A DNA stretch of 14,207 bases from JAIUZI01 sp041594355 (GCA_041594355.1 JBFHMM010000090.1:1-14207), one strand, 5' to 3'; positions 7,440 to 13,492 are shown, counted from the stretch's first letter. A program made the numbers and translations. The notes: generated by a model from the letters alone, not told the origin.

Positions 7440-7491
7440 GTATTTTTCGCCCGGCCAGATAGGGCCAACTGTTCCGCCGGGCGCACCGGTA

Positions 7492-7533
7492 ACGGAATTT
7501 CTCGCAAATTCCGTACCGAATTCCGTCACGGAA
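7492..7533. repeat. Two adjacent inverted repeats in the spacer
   Basis: ACGGAATTT (7492-7500) and AAATTCCGT (7506-7514) form a perfect 9-base stem with a 5-base loop. TTCCGT (7521-7526) and ACGGAA (7528-7533) form a second, around a single C. Both share the TTCCGT/ACGGAA core, so the region carries several copies of one short motif in alternating orientation. There is no T-run, so it is not a typical terminator. It could be an operator cluster or a remnant of a small dispersed repeat. Confidence 0.55.
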
Positions 7534-7574
7534 AACGGTTGACGCGACGCGACCTTTGACAGCCCGCCATCGCC

Positions 7575-7594
7575 CCCGCAAACTCTCTTGCGGG
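7575..7594 (+). promoter_or_regulatory. Hairpin overlapping the ribosome binding site of the gene at 7603
   Basis: CCCGCAA (7575-7581) and TTGCGGG (7588-7594) are perfect 7-base arms with a 6-base loop. The right arm shares its GGG with the Shine-Dalgarno sequence GGGAGGA (7592-7598) of the ATG at 7603. When folded in mRNA it would partly mask that site and could lower or control translation of the three-gene operon. The effect is inference. Confidence 0.5.
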
Positions 7595-7602
7595 AGGACG
7601 AC

Positions 7603-8001
7603 ATGCCGCTGACCCTTTTGCTGGCACTGGTGATCGGCGGGATCTGTGCGATCGTGCTGATCCTGCACCTGACCGGAAAATCGGCGCAAACCATGCTGAC
7701 ACCCGAGGACGCCCGCACCGCCTGGCACCGGCATTTCCCCAATGACGTCATCACCGATGTTCTGACCGCCCGCGATGCCCATGCCGCGCTGGTCATGACC
7801 GGCCAGGGGCCGGGGCTCCTGTGGTCCTTTGGCGCCGATACCGTGGCGCGCCACCTGCGCGATTTCGACCTGATCGACCGCCGCGACGGGCTGCGCATCG
7901 ACTTCCACGACTTTACCGCCCCGCAGGTGCGCTTGCGTCTTGATGATGACGAACGCGACCACTGGAAACATATGCTGAGACCGCCGGGGTGGCCGACATG
8001 A
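7603..8001 (+). CDS. Membrane-anchored protein of unknown function, first gene of the desaturase operon
   Basis: This is a 132-residue protein with one N-terminal hydrophobic helix (LTLLLALVIGGICAIVLILHL, residues 3-23) and a soluble domain facing one side of the membrane. The domain contains EDARTAWHRHFPND, an alternating hydrophobic segment (HAALVMTGQGPGLLWSFGAD), an Asp/Arg-rich stretch (DFDLIDRRDGLRIDFHDF) and ends DDDERDHWKHMLRPPGWPT. I recognise no named family. The start at ATG 7603 is set by the GGGAGGA site 5 bases upstream; the frame is open from a TTG at 7588. Its TGA overlaps the next ATG (ATGA, 7998-8001), so it is translationally coupled to the following unknown and, through it, to the desaturase. 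A role linked to membrane lipid hydroxylation is guilt by association only. Confidence 0.78.
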   Translation: MPLTLLLALVIGGICAIVLILHLTGKSAQTMLTPEDARTAWHRHFPNDVITDVLTARDAHAALVMTGQGPGLLWSFGADTVARHLRDFDLIDRRDGLRIDFHDFTAPQVRLRLDDDERDHWKHMLRPPGWPT

Positions 8002-8303
8002 CCAGAACCCTCACGCTATTGGCGGCAACCGTCGCGCTCAGCAAGGCCAGCAGCAAGACCTACACCAAATTCAAGACATTGGACATGAAGCCCGGCCCCT
8101 TCGCGGCCTTTGCCATCAACGGGACCTACTTTGACGGTTATGTCTGGAACCGCGCCAGTGAGACCCAAGCGCGAAAGGATGCTGTCGAAACCCGCAAAAA
8201 GCTGGCCAAGAAGCACTACAAGGAAGGGCTACCTGTTAGTCTTCAGAACGCTCAAACACACAAAAGGTGGGGCTGCCGCGTGGTGACAGTGGTCCGCAAA
8301 TGA
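7998..8303 (+). CDS. Small protein of unknown function with hydrophobic N-terminus, second gene of the desaturase operon
   Basis: This is a 101-residue protein. Residues 1-15 (MTRTLTLLAATVALS) resemble a short signal peptide, but no clear AxA cleavage site follows (KASSKTYTKFK), so export is uncertain. The middle reads GPFAAFAINGTYFDGYVWNRASE, followed by a basic helix (ARKDAVETRKKLAKKHYKEG) and a C-terminal strand WGCRVVTVVRK with the only cysteine. The product is strongly basic. I recognise no family. ATG 7998 overlaps the stop of the previous gene, and its own stop overlaps the desaturase start (ATGA at 8300-8303). Together these overlaps are the best evidence that it is a real gene and that the three products work together. 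Confidence 0.72.
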   Translation: MTRTLTLLAATVALSKASSKTYTKFKTLDMKPGPFAAFAINGTYFDGYVWNRASETQARKDAVETRKKLAKKHYKEGLPVSLQNAQTHKRWGCRVVTVVRK

Positions 8304-9265
8304 CCTATCCCGACGTGGTGCAATGGGCCGTTCCGGGCTTTATCGCCCTGGTCCTGGCCGAGATGTTCTGGATCCACTGGACCGGCAAGGGCGGCCGGTA
8401 TGAGACCCGCGACGCGATGACCTCGCTGATCATGGGGGCGGGCAACGTCGCCTCGGGCATCGCGCTGGGCTTCATCGCCTGGGGATTCTTCATGTGGCTC
8501 TGGACGCTGACACCGCTCGACCTCGGCACCTCCGCCTGGGTGATGGCGCTGTGTTTCGTGCTCGACGACCTGCGCTATTACTGGGTGCACAGGTTCGGGC
8601 ACCGCATTCGCTGGGTCTGGGCCAGCCACGTCAATCACCACTCATCCCAGCACTACAATCTGACCACCGCGCTGCGGCAGACCTGGACCTATACCTTCAC
8701 CTTCATGATGGTGGTGCGCGCGCCGCTGATCCTGCTGGGCTTTCACCCCGCCATGGTGCTCTTTGTCGGCGGGCTGAACCTGATCTATCAGTTCTGGATC
8801 CATACCGAGACCATCGGCCGGATGCCCCGCTGGGTCGAGGCGGTGATGAACACGCCCTCGCACCACCGCGTCCACCATGGCCGCAACGCACGCTATCTCG
8901 ATGCCAATTATGCCGGCGTCTTTATCATCTGGGACCGTATGTTCGGTACCTTCGTGCCGGAACTGGACAGCGAGAAACCCGACTATGGCCTGGTCCAGAA
9001 CCTCGGCACCTTCAACCCGCTGCGGGTGGCCTTTCACGAATGGGTCGGTATCTTTCGTGACATGACCCGGCCAGGGCTGACTTGGCGCGACCGGCTGATG
9101 TATGCCGTCGCGCCGCCGGGCTGGAGCCATGACGGCAGCCGCGACACCTCTGAGCAGATCAAGGCGAAACACCTCGCCCGCAACCCGCAGGATCGCGGCA
9201 CACCGGGATTTGCCGACGGTTCGGGCTGGAACCCGCCCCCGGAATCGCGCTCTGACAGGGCCTGA
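8300..9265 (+). CDS. Sterol desaturase / fatty acid hydroxylase superfamily protein
   Basis: This 321-residue integral membrane enzyme has the histidine clusters of the di-iron hydroxylase superfamily: HRFGH (97-101), HVNHH (110-114) with H118, a single H168 in the WIHTE segment, and HHRVHH (188-193). Helices are visible around 10-24, 40-68, 78-92 and 133-165. The tail motif WDRMFGTF (211-218) is typical of bacterial members. Such enzymes use iron and O2 to hydroxylate or desaturate lipids; the substrate cannot be read here. The longer frame from 8267 is rejected because ATG 8300 overlaps the previous stop (ATGA), matching the coupling of the gene before it. The tail after about residue 275 is hydrophilic and Pro/Arg-rich. 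Confidence 0.93.
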   Translation: MTYPDVVQWAVPGFIALVLAEMFWIHWTGKGGRYETRDAMTSLIMGAGNVASGIALGFIAWGFFMWLWTLTPLDLGTSAWVMALCFVLDDLRYYWVHRFGHRIRWVWASHVNHHSSQHYNLTTALRQTWTYTFTFMMVVRAPLILLGFHPAMVLFVGGLNLIYQFWIHTETIGRMPRWVEAVMNTPSHHRVHHGRNARYLDANYAGVFIIWDRMFGTFVPELDSEKPDYGLVQNLGTFNPLRVAFHEWVGIFRDMTRPGLTWRDRLMYAVAPPGWSHDGSRDTSEQIKAKHLARNPQDRGTPGFADGSGWNPPPESRSDRA

Positions 9266-9570
9266 TCCAGACGCAAAAAGGGGACGACACTTGCCTTTCT
9301 GTTCGTCGGATAGACCTGGGTCGTCATGGCCCTGCTGGTCTCTCTGATCGGCGCGACCATCCACCCGCCGCGGCACGCCCCGGCTCCGACCGCACCCGCC
9401 CGGCGCCGGCAATCGCGGGCCACGTGCTGACCGTGATCGGCACGATCGGCGTCGTGGCCACTACCGCGTTGCGGCAATTTCCGGAGGCCGCCGCGCGCCC
9501 GGCAGGGAGGACGCCCCCGCCAAGCAAGCGCGTGCGGAAAGCGCGGGTTTTAGCCAAATCCAAACCTTAA
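9266..9570 (+). other. Gene-free spacer with possible remains of a small membrane protein
   Basis: No intact gene is supported in this part of the 361-base gap before the EAL gene. In one plus frame, bases 9272-9361 read RKKGTTLAFLFVG, a TAG at 9311-9313, and then TWVVMALLVSLIGATI. In the next frame, from about 9421 on, HVLTVIGTIGVVATTALRQFPEAA follows, ending in TAA at 9568-9570. Both pieces look like membrane helices, and a TGG to TAG change plus one frameshift would join them. This is suggestive of decay, not proof. Confidence 0.3.
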
Positions 9571-9594
9571 CAATGCGGCAACGTTTTTGGCGAA

Positions 9595-9618
9595 TCCTGT
9601 GAGCGGATCATCACAGGA
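9595..9618 (+). promoter_or_regulatory. Perfect inverted repeat over the ribosome site of the EAL gene
   Basis: TCCTGTGA (9595-9602) and TCACAGGA (9611-9618) are exact complements with an 8-base spacer. The right arm contains AGGA, the only Shine-Dalgarno-like sequence before the ATG at 9627. As RNA it would hide the ribosome site; as DNA it is an operator-like palindrome. Which of these applies is not known. Confidence 0.5.
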
Positions 9619-9626
9619 CTCCCACC

Positions 9627-10475
9627 ATGGACGGACCATTGCAACGCCGCAAGATGCAGGCCAACCTGCCCGAAGGTGCCGACAACCCGCTGAACGCCGC
9701 CGTCAGCGCCCGTGACCGCGACGCCGTCGCCATGGCCAGCGAGGCCGTGCGCCACAAACAATGCATGCTGGCCTTCCAGCCAATCATGCAATCGCGCCCG
9801 CCGCATCAGACCGCCTTTTACGAAGGGTTCATTCGCGTGCTCGACGCCACCGGCCGGGTGATCCCCGCGCGCGAATTCATGCCCTCCGTCGAAAACTCCG
9901 AATTGGGGCGCGAAATCGACTGCATCGCGCTGGAACAGGGGCTGCGCACCCTCCACCGCAACCCGCAGTTGCGCCTGTCGATCAACATGTCGGCCCGCTC
10001 GGTCGGCTACCGCAAGTGGATGCGCGTGCTCGAACGGTTCCTGCTCAAAGACAAGACCTTGGGCGAACGGCTAATCTTGGAAATGACCGAATCGTCGGTG
10101 ATGACGGTGCCCGAACTGGTGATCGACTTCATGGACCGGTTGCAGGACAAGGGCATCGCCTTCGCCCTGGACGACTTTGGCGCCGGCAGCTCAACCCTGC
10201 GGTATTTCAGGGACTTCTTCTTTGACGCGGCCAAGATTGACGGCCAGTTCATCCGCGGTGTCTCCAAGAGCGCGGACGCCCAGTCGATGGCCCGCGCGCT
10301 GGTCGGCTTTGCCCAGGAATTCGACATGCTGACCATCGCGGAATCCGTGGAAACCGTTGAAGACGCGGAATTTCTCGTCTCCATCGGGGTCGACTGCCTG
10401 CAAGGTTTCCTGTTCGGTGCGCCCGCCGTCAGCCCGCCATGGAAGGACGCGGACACGGCCGAGGCCAGCGCCTGA
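9627..10475 (+). CDS. Stand-alone EAL-domain protein (c-di-GMP phosphodiesterase type)
   Basis: This 282-residue cytoplasmic protein is essentially one EAL domain after about 40 residues of leader. The signature Glu is in YEGFIR (E66), so the EAL tripeptide reads EGF. Other expected metal and catalytic positions are present: N120 (SINMSA), E152 (LEMTES), D182-D183 (LDDFGAG), K203 (AKIDGQFI), E239 (AESVET) and Q259 (LQGFLFG). Active members hydrolyse cyclic di-GMP to pGpG, lowering the signal that favours sessile life. With the key residues kept, activity is plausible, but the EGF variant and AESVET instead of AEGVE leave some doubt. No GGDEF, PAS or membrane segment is seen, so input may be transcriptional or through a partner. 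It has its own upstream region. Confidence 0.92.
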   Translation: MDGPLQRRKMQANLPEGADNPLNAAVSARDRDAVAMASEAVRHKQCMLAFQPIMQSRPPHQTAFYEGFIRVLDATGRVIPAREFMPSVENSELGREIDCIALEQGLRTLHRNPQLRLSINMSARSVGYRKWMRVLERFLLKDKTLGERLILEMTESSVMTVPELVIDFMDRLQDKGIAFALDDFGAGSSTLRYFRDFFFDAAKIDGQFIRGVSKSADAQSMARALVGFAQEFDMLTIAESVETVEDAEFLVSIGVDCLQGFLFGAPAVSPPWKDADTAEASA

Positions 10476-10514
10476 ACCGTTGCGGCCCTGCTTCCCCCTG
10501 AGACACCCTGTCTG

Positions 10515-10532
10515 TTGCTGCACTTGCAGCAA
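10515..10532. promoter_or_regulatory. Perfect palindrome matching the PhaR operator pattern, upstream of phaA
   Basis: TTGCTGCA-CT-TGCAGCAA is an exact 18-base palindrome 114 bases before the phaA ATG. It contains CTGC-N4-GCAG (10518-10529). PhaR, the repressor that senses polyhydroxyalkanoate granules in Rhodobacter and Paracoccus, is known to bind CTGC-N3/4-GCAG-type sites. The 170-base region 10476-10645 holds nothing else I can name and should contain the phaAB promoter. Confidence 0.6.
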
Positions 10533-10645
10533 TCCGATATGCCTCGGCCATGACCAAAAGGGGGCCTCCGGCGTTTTGGGCATTCCTAAATCGTTCGGAG
10601 AAACGCATATTTCCCTCGCATGTTTTGTCAGAGGACCGGATCATC

Positions 10646-11821
10646 ATGACCAACGTAGTAATTGCATCCGCCGCACGTACAGGTGTCGGCAGCTTTGGCG
10701 GCTCCTTCGCCAATACCCCCGCCCACGACCTGGGCGCGGCCGTGCTCGAAGCGGTTGTAGAACGCGCAGGGATTGAAAAAGGCGAAGTGTCCGAAACCAT
10801 TCTCGGTCAGGTGCTGACCGCCGCGCAGGGTCAGAACCCCGCCCGCCAGGCCCATATCAACGCCGGTCTGCCGCAGGAAAGCGCCGCCTGGGGCATCAAT
10901 CAGGTCTGCGGATCGGGTCTGCGCGCCGTGGCGCTCGCCGCCCAGCACATCCAGCTCGGCGATGCCGACATCGTGATCGCCGGCGGTCAGGAAAACATGA
11001 CCCTCTCGCCCCATGCGGCCAACCTGCGCGCCGGGCACAAGATGGGCGACATGAAATTCATCGACACCATGATTCGAGATGGTCTGTGGGATGCGTTCAA
11101 CGGCTACCATATGGGTCAGACCGCCGAAAACGTCGCCGAGAAATGGCAGATCTCCCGCGATATGCAGGATGAATTCGCAGTTGCCTCGCAGAACAAGGCC
11201 GAGGCCGCGCAAAAGGCCGGCAAGTTCGCCGACGAAATCGTGCCCTTCACCATCAAGACCCGCAAGGGCGACATCGTGATGGACAAGGACGAATACATCC
11301 GCCACGGCGCAACCATGGAAGCGATGGCAAAACTGCGCCCCGCCTTCACCAAGGACGGATCGGTCACCGCCGCCAACGCCTCGGGCATCAATGATGGTGC
11401 CGCCGCCGCCCTGCTGATGACCGCCGACAACGCGGCAAAGCGCGGGATCGAGCCGCTGGCCCGCATCGTTTCCTATGCCACCGCCGGCCTGGACCCGTCG
11501 ATCATGGGCGTCGGGCCGATCTACGCCTCGCGCAAGGCGCTGGAAAAAGCCGGCTGGAAGCCCGAGGATCTTGACCTGGTTGAGGCCAACGAAGCCTTTG
11601 CCGCGCAGGCCTGCGCCGTGAACAAGGACATGGGCTGGGATCCCGCCATCGTCAACGTCAACGGCGGCGCCATCGCCATCGGACACCCCATCGGCGCCTC
11701 GGGCTGCCGGGTTCTGAACACCCTGCTCTTCGAGATGAAGCGCCGCGATGCCAAGAAAGGTCTTGCGACACTTTGCATCGGTGGCGGCATGGGTGTTGCC
11801 CTCTGCGTCGAACGCGATTAA
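10646..11821 (+). CDS. phaA: Acetyl-CoA C-acetyltransferase (beta-ketothiolase)
   Basis: The enzyme condenses two acetyl-CoA to acetoacetyl-CoA, the first step of polyhydroxybutyrate synthesis (and the reverse in degradation). The 391-residue protein has all thiolase active-site motifs: the nucleophile C88 in NQVCGSGLRAV, NEAFAAQ (315-321), H347 in GGAIAIGHPIGASG, and the second catalytic C377 in CIGGGMGVALCVER at the C-terminus. Length is typical of biosynthetic thiolases. ATG 10646 is preceded by GAGGA about 10 bases upstream and gives the family start MTNVVIASAARTGVG; the longer frame from 10550 runs through the promoter region. It is followed after 81 bases by phaB, and the pair is closed by a strong terminator. 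The upstream CTGC-N4-GCAG site suggests PhaR control. Confidence 0.96.
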   Translation: MTNVVIASAARTGVGSFGGSFANTPAHDLGAAVLEAVVERAGIEKGEVSETILGQVLTAAQGQNPARQAHINAGLPQESAAWGINQVCGSGLRAVALAAQHIQLGDADIVIAGGQENMTLSPHAANLRAGHKMGDMKFIDTMIRDGLWDAFNGYHMGQTAENVAEKWQISRDMQDEFAVASQNKAEAAQKAGKFADEIVPFTIKTRKGDIVMDKDEYIRHGATMEAMAKLRPAFTKDGSVTAANASGINDGAAAALLMTADNAAKRGIEPLARIVSYATAGLDPSIMGVGPIYASRKALEKAGWKPEDLDLVEANEAFAAQACAVNKDMGWDPAIVNVNGGAIAIGHPIGASGCRVLNTLLFEMKRRDAKKGLATLCIGGGMGVALCVERD

Positions 11822-11833
11822 TCACAGACGGGT

Positions 11834-11882
11834 GCGCAATAAAATTGCGCGCGCCACGTGTTTCCGGGTAACGAAATTACCC
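11834..11882 (+). repeat. Two short hairpins between phaA and phaB
   Basis: GCGCAAT (11834-11840) and ATTGCGC (11844-11850) pair with a 3-base loop. GGGTAA (11866-11871) and TTACCC (11877-11882) pair with a 5-base loop. Both are perfect. Neither is followed by a T-run of terminator quality, so they more likely affect message stability or the ratio of the two products. Confidence 0.5.
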
Positions 11883-11902
11883 ACAGATTTTTGGAGAACC
11901 TC

Positions 11903-12625
11903 ATGTCCCGAGTAGCCCTCGTCACTGGTGGCAGCCGCGGTATCGGCGAAGCCATTTCCAAAGCGCTGCAGGCCGCTGGCTGCACCGTCGCCGCGACCTA
12001 TGCCGGCAACGATGAAGCCGCCGCGAAATTCACCGAAGAAACTGGCATCAAGACCTACAAGTGGAACGTCGGCAACTACGAAGAATCCAAGGCCGGCATC
12101 GCCCAGGTCGAGGCCGATCTGGGCCCAATCGACATCGTCGTCGCCAACGCGGGCATAACCCGCGACGCACCGTTCCACAAGATGACCCCGGAACAGTGGC
12201 AGCAGGTGATCGACACCAATCTGACCGGCGTGTTCAACACTGTGCACCCGGTCTGGCCCGGCATGCGCGAACGCAAGTTCGGCCGCGTCATCGTGATCTC
12301 CTCGATCAACGGTCAGAAGGGCCAGTTCGCTCAGGTGAACTATGCCGCGACCAAGGCCGGCGACATTGGCATCGTCCGTTCGCTGGCCCAGGAAGGCGCG
12401 CGCGCCGGCATCACCGCCAACGCCGTCTGCCCCGGCTACATCGCCACCGAAATGGTCATGGCGGTTCCGGAGAAGGTCCGCGACTCGATCATCGCCGGCA
12501 TCCCCGCCGGCCGCCTGGGCGAGCCCGAAGAAATCGCGCGCTGCGTGACCTTCCTCGCCTCCGACGACGCGGGCTTCATCAACGGCTCGACCATTTCCGC
12601 CAACGGTGCCCAGTTCTTCGGGTAA
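11903..12625 (+). CDS. phaB: Acetoacetyl-CoA reductase (NADPH-dependent)
   Basis: This short-chain dehydrogenase reduces acetoacetyl-CoA to (R)-3-hydroxybutyryl-CoA, the monomer for polyhydroxybutyrate. The 240-residue protein has the cofactor loop TGGSRGIG (8-15), NAG (82-84), the catalytic set N106, S134, Y147 and K151, and the PhaB-typical stretch SINGQKGQFAQVNYAATKAG (134-153). The C-terminus ISANGAQFFG is close to the SxNGGxxxx end of the family. The NGQKGQF segment separates PhaB from FabG. ATG 11903 follows a GGAGA site by 7 bases; the in-frame extension to 11858 would run through the intergenic hairpins. It is the second gene of the phaAB operon. The terminator at 12648 follows. Confidence 0.96.
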   Translation: MSRVALVTGGSRGIGEAISKALQAAGCTVAATYAGNDEAAAKFTEETGIKTYKWNVGNYEESKAGIAQVEADLGPIDIVVANAGITRDAPFHKMTPEQWQQVIDTNLTGVFNTVHPVWPGMRERKFGRVIVISSINGQKGQFAQVNYAATKAGDIGIVRSLAQEGARAGITANAVCPGYIATEMVMAVPEKVRDSIIAGIPAGRLGEPEEIARCVTFLASDDAGFINGSTISANGAQFFG

Positions 12626-12647
12626 CACCAGACCGGTTCACAAATCG

Positions 12648-12678
12648 AAAAGACCGCCCCCGGGGCGGTCTTTTTTTT
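12648..12678 (+). terminator. Strong intrinsic terminator after phaB
   Basis: AAAAGACCGCCCC (12648-12660) and GGGGCGGTCTTTT (12662-12674) form a near-perfect GC-rich stem, and eight T residues run from 12671 to 12678. It lies 22 bases after the phaB stop and separates phaAB from the GFA-family gene. The A-run on the left makes it possibly active in both directions. Confidence 0.93.
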
Positions 12679-12731
12679 GTCCACGCGCCGGGCAGGCCCG
12701 CTAAACTGTCCCAAAACCAAAAGGGCGCGAC

Positions 12732-13124
12732 ATGGACCAGACCACCGGCGGCTGCCTCTGCGGCGACATCCGCATCACCGCCACCGGGCGGCCCTACCGG
12801 GTGGGCCTCTGCCATTGCCTCGACTGCCGCAAGCATCACGGCGCGCTGTTTCACGCCTCGGCCGTGTTCCCGCAGGATGCCGTGACCGTCACGGGCCCCG
12901 TGCAGGATTTCGACGGCCGCTGTTTCTGCCCCCGCTGCGGCTCATCCGTCTTCGGACGCAGCGGCGACGAGGTGGAGGTCAACCTCGGCGCGCTCGATGC
13001 GCCGGACCGCTTCACCCCCAGCTACGAGCTCTGGACCTGCCGCCGCGAATCGTGGCTACCGCCCTTTCCCCTGGCCCGGCGGTACGAAGGCGAGCGCAGT
13101 TCCGACAGCCGATCAGAGTCATGA
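12732..13124 (+). CDS. GFA-family zinc protein (glutathione-dependent formaldehyde-activating type fold)
   Basis: This 130-residue protein has the Mss4-like zinc fold: CLCG (C8, C10), CHCLDCRK (C27, C29, C32) and CFCPRCGS (C64, C66, C69). These form the two zinc sites of the GFA/CENP-V family, whose founding member binds glutathione and was proposed to speed formation of S-hydroxymethylglutathione. Most bacterial members are uncharacterised, so no substrate is claimed here. ATG 12732 is preceded by AAGGG about 7 bases upstream and gives the usual MxxxTGGCLCG opening. It is probably a single-gene unit between the phaB terminator and the repeat-bearing spacer. The last dozen residues (GERSSDSRSES) are low complexity and may be family-variable. 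Confidence 0.93.
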   Translation: MDQTTGGCLCGDIRITATGRPYRVGLCHCLDCRKHHGALFHASAVFPQDAVTVTGPVQDFDGRCFCPRCGSSVFGRSGDEVEVNLGALDAPDRFTPSYELWTCRRESWLPPFPLARRYEGERSSDSRSES

Positions 13125-13141
13125 ACGGCCAACAATAAAGG

Positions 13142-13204
13142 TCCGAAAATCATCGGAAAATTCGGTACAAAACGGAAAATACCCGGTTCCGAGGCGGTAC
13201 AAAA
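13142..13204 (+). repeat. Cluster of short A-rich direct repeats in a spacer
   Basis: CGGAAAAT occurs at 13154-13161 and 13173-13180, with a near copy CCGAAAAT at 13143-13150. CGGTACAAAA occurs at 13163-13172 and 13195-13204, a 32-base step. The spacing is irregular, so it is not a CRISPR array. The stretch is clearly lower in GC than the genes on both sides. It may be a group of protein-binding sites or a decayed small repeat element. Confidence 0.55.
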
Positions 13205-13232
13205 TCGTCAAATCAGCCCCCGACGACGAAGG

Positions 13233-13250
13233 GCCGCCCTCACGGGCGGC
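13233..13250. terminator. Weak terminator-like hairpin
   Basis: GCCGCCC (13233-13239) and GGGCGGC (13244-13250) pair with a 4-base loop. TCTTGTC follows on the plus strand, a poor T-run. It lies between the GFA gene and the 39-residue minus-strand gene, which converge on it, so it may end both transcripts. Confidence 0.45.
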
Positions 13251-13283
13251 TCTTGTCATCCCGTAAGATCGCGCGCGCTGCAA

Positions 13284-13403
13284 TCAGCGGGAAACCCTGG
13301 GCGAAAACAGCCAGGCCCATGCGGCCCGCATCGCGGCGGCGCGTTCTTCATGGGCCCGGTCAAAGGCTCTTCGGGTGGTTGGGCTGGCGCTGTATTCCCT
13401 CAT
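13284..13403 (-). CDS. 39-residue basic protein of unknown function
   Basis: The minus strand encodes MREYSASPTTRRAFDRAHEE and on to RAAAMRAAWAWLFSPRVSR, then TGA at 13284-13286. It is mostly one amphipathic, Arg/Ala-rich helix with a hydrophobic end (AWAWLF). The ATG at 13403 is preceded by AAGGA with an ideal 8-base gap, which is the main support. I recall similar proteins of about 40-50 residues with an R-A-x-x-R-A-H-x-E-R-A core in Rhodobacteraceae, but no function is known to me. It is divergent from the LysR gene (112-base shared region), which makes it a candidate target of that regulator. It is short, so a chance frame cannot be excluded, though the ribosome site argues against it. 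Confidence 0.65.
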   Translation of the reverse strand: MREYSASPTTRRAFDRAHEERAAAMRAAWAWLFSPRVSR

Positions 13404-13492
13404 CTCCAGGGTCCTTCTTGGTTAAACTGGTTCGTTCTGAGGCCAATATGGACGTTGAAAACAGCCCTCACAAACGAGACTTTCCAAAGCGA

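Noticed and set aside
7249..7542. A 97-residue plus-strand frame through the repeat-rich spacer
   Set aside because: It has no ribosome site and starts inside the gene at 7025. Only a short part (KIQFFRK) looks meaningful, and that is better explained as part of the frameshifted gene.
8642..9412. A 256-residue minus-strand frame opposite the desaturase
   Set aside because: It is a shadow of the histidine-rich desaturase codons, and no start signal or recognisable domain is present.
9598..9615. CRP/FNR-type site, or a lac-operator-like half (TGTGAGCGGAT), before the EAL gene
   Set aside because: The TGTGA and TCACA arms are 8 apart instead of 6, and the lacO likeness covers only 11 bases of one half, which can arise by chance. 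It is kept only as an unnamed inverted repeat.
10628..11686. A 352-residue minus-strand frame opposite phaA
   Set aside because: It mirrors thiolase codons and has Gly/Val/His-rich composition without any motif. The plus strand holds every thiolase active-site residue.
11822..12628. A 268-residue minus-strand frame opposite phaB
   Set aside because: It runs through the phaB terminator-proximal end and both intergenic hairpins, has no ribosome site, and phaB is unmistakable on the other strand.
13142..13204. CRISPR-like array
   Set aside because: The repeats are only 8-10 bases, with two copies each and irregular spacing, and there are no cas genes nearby.
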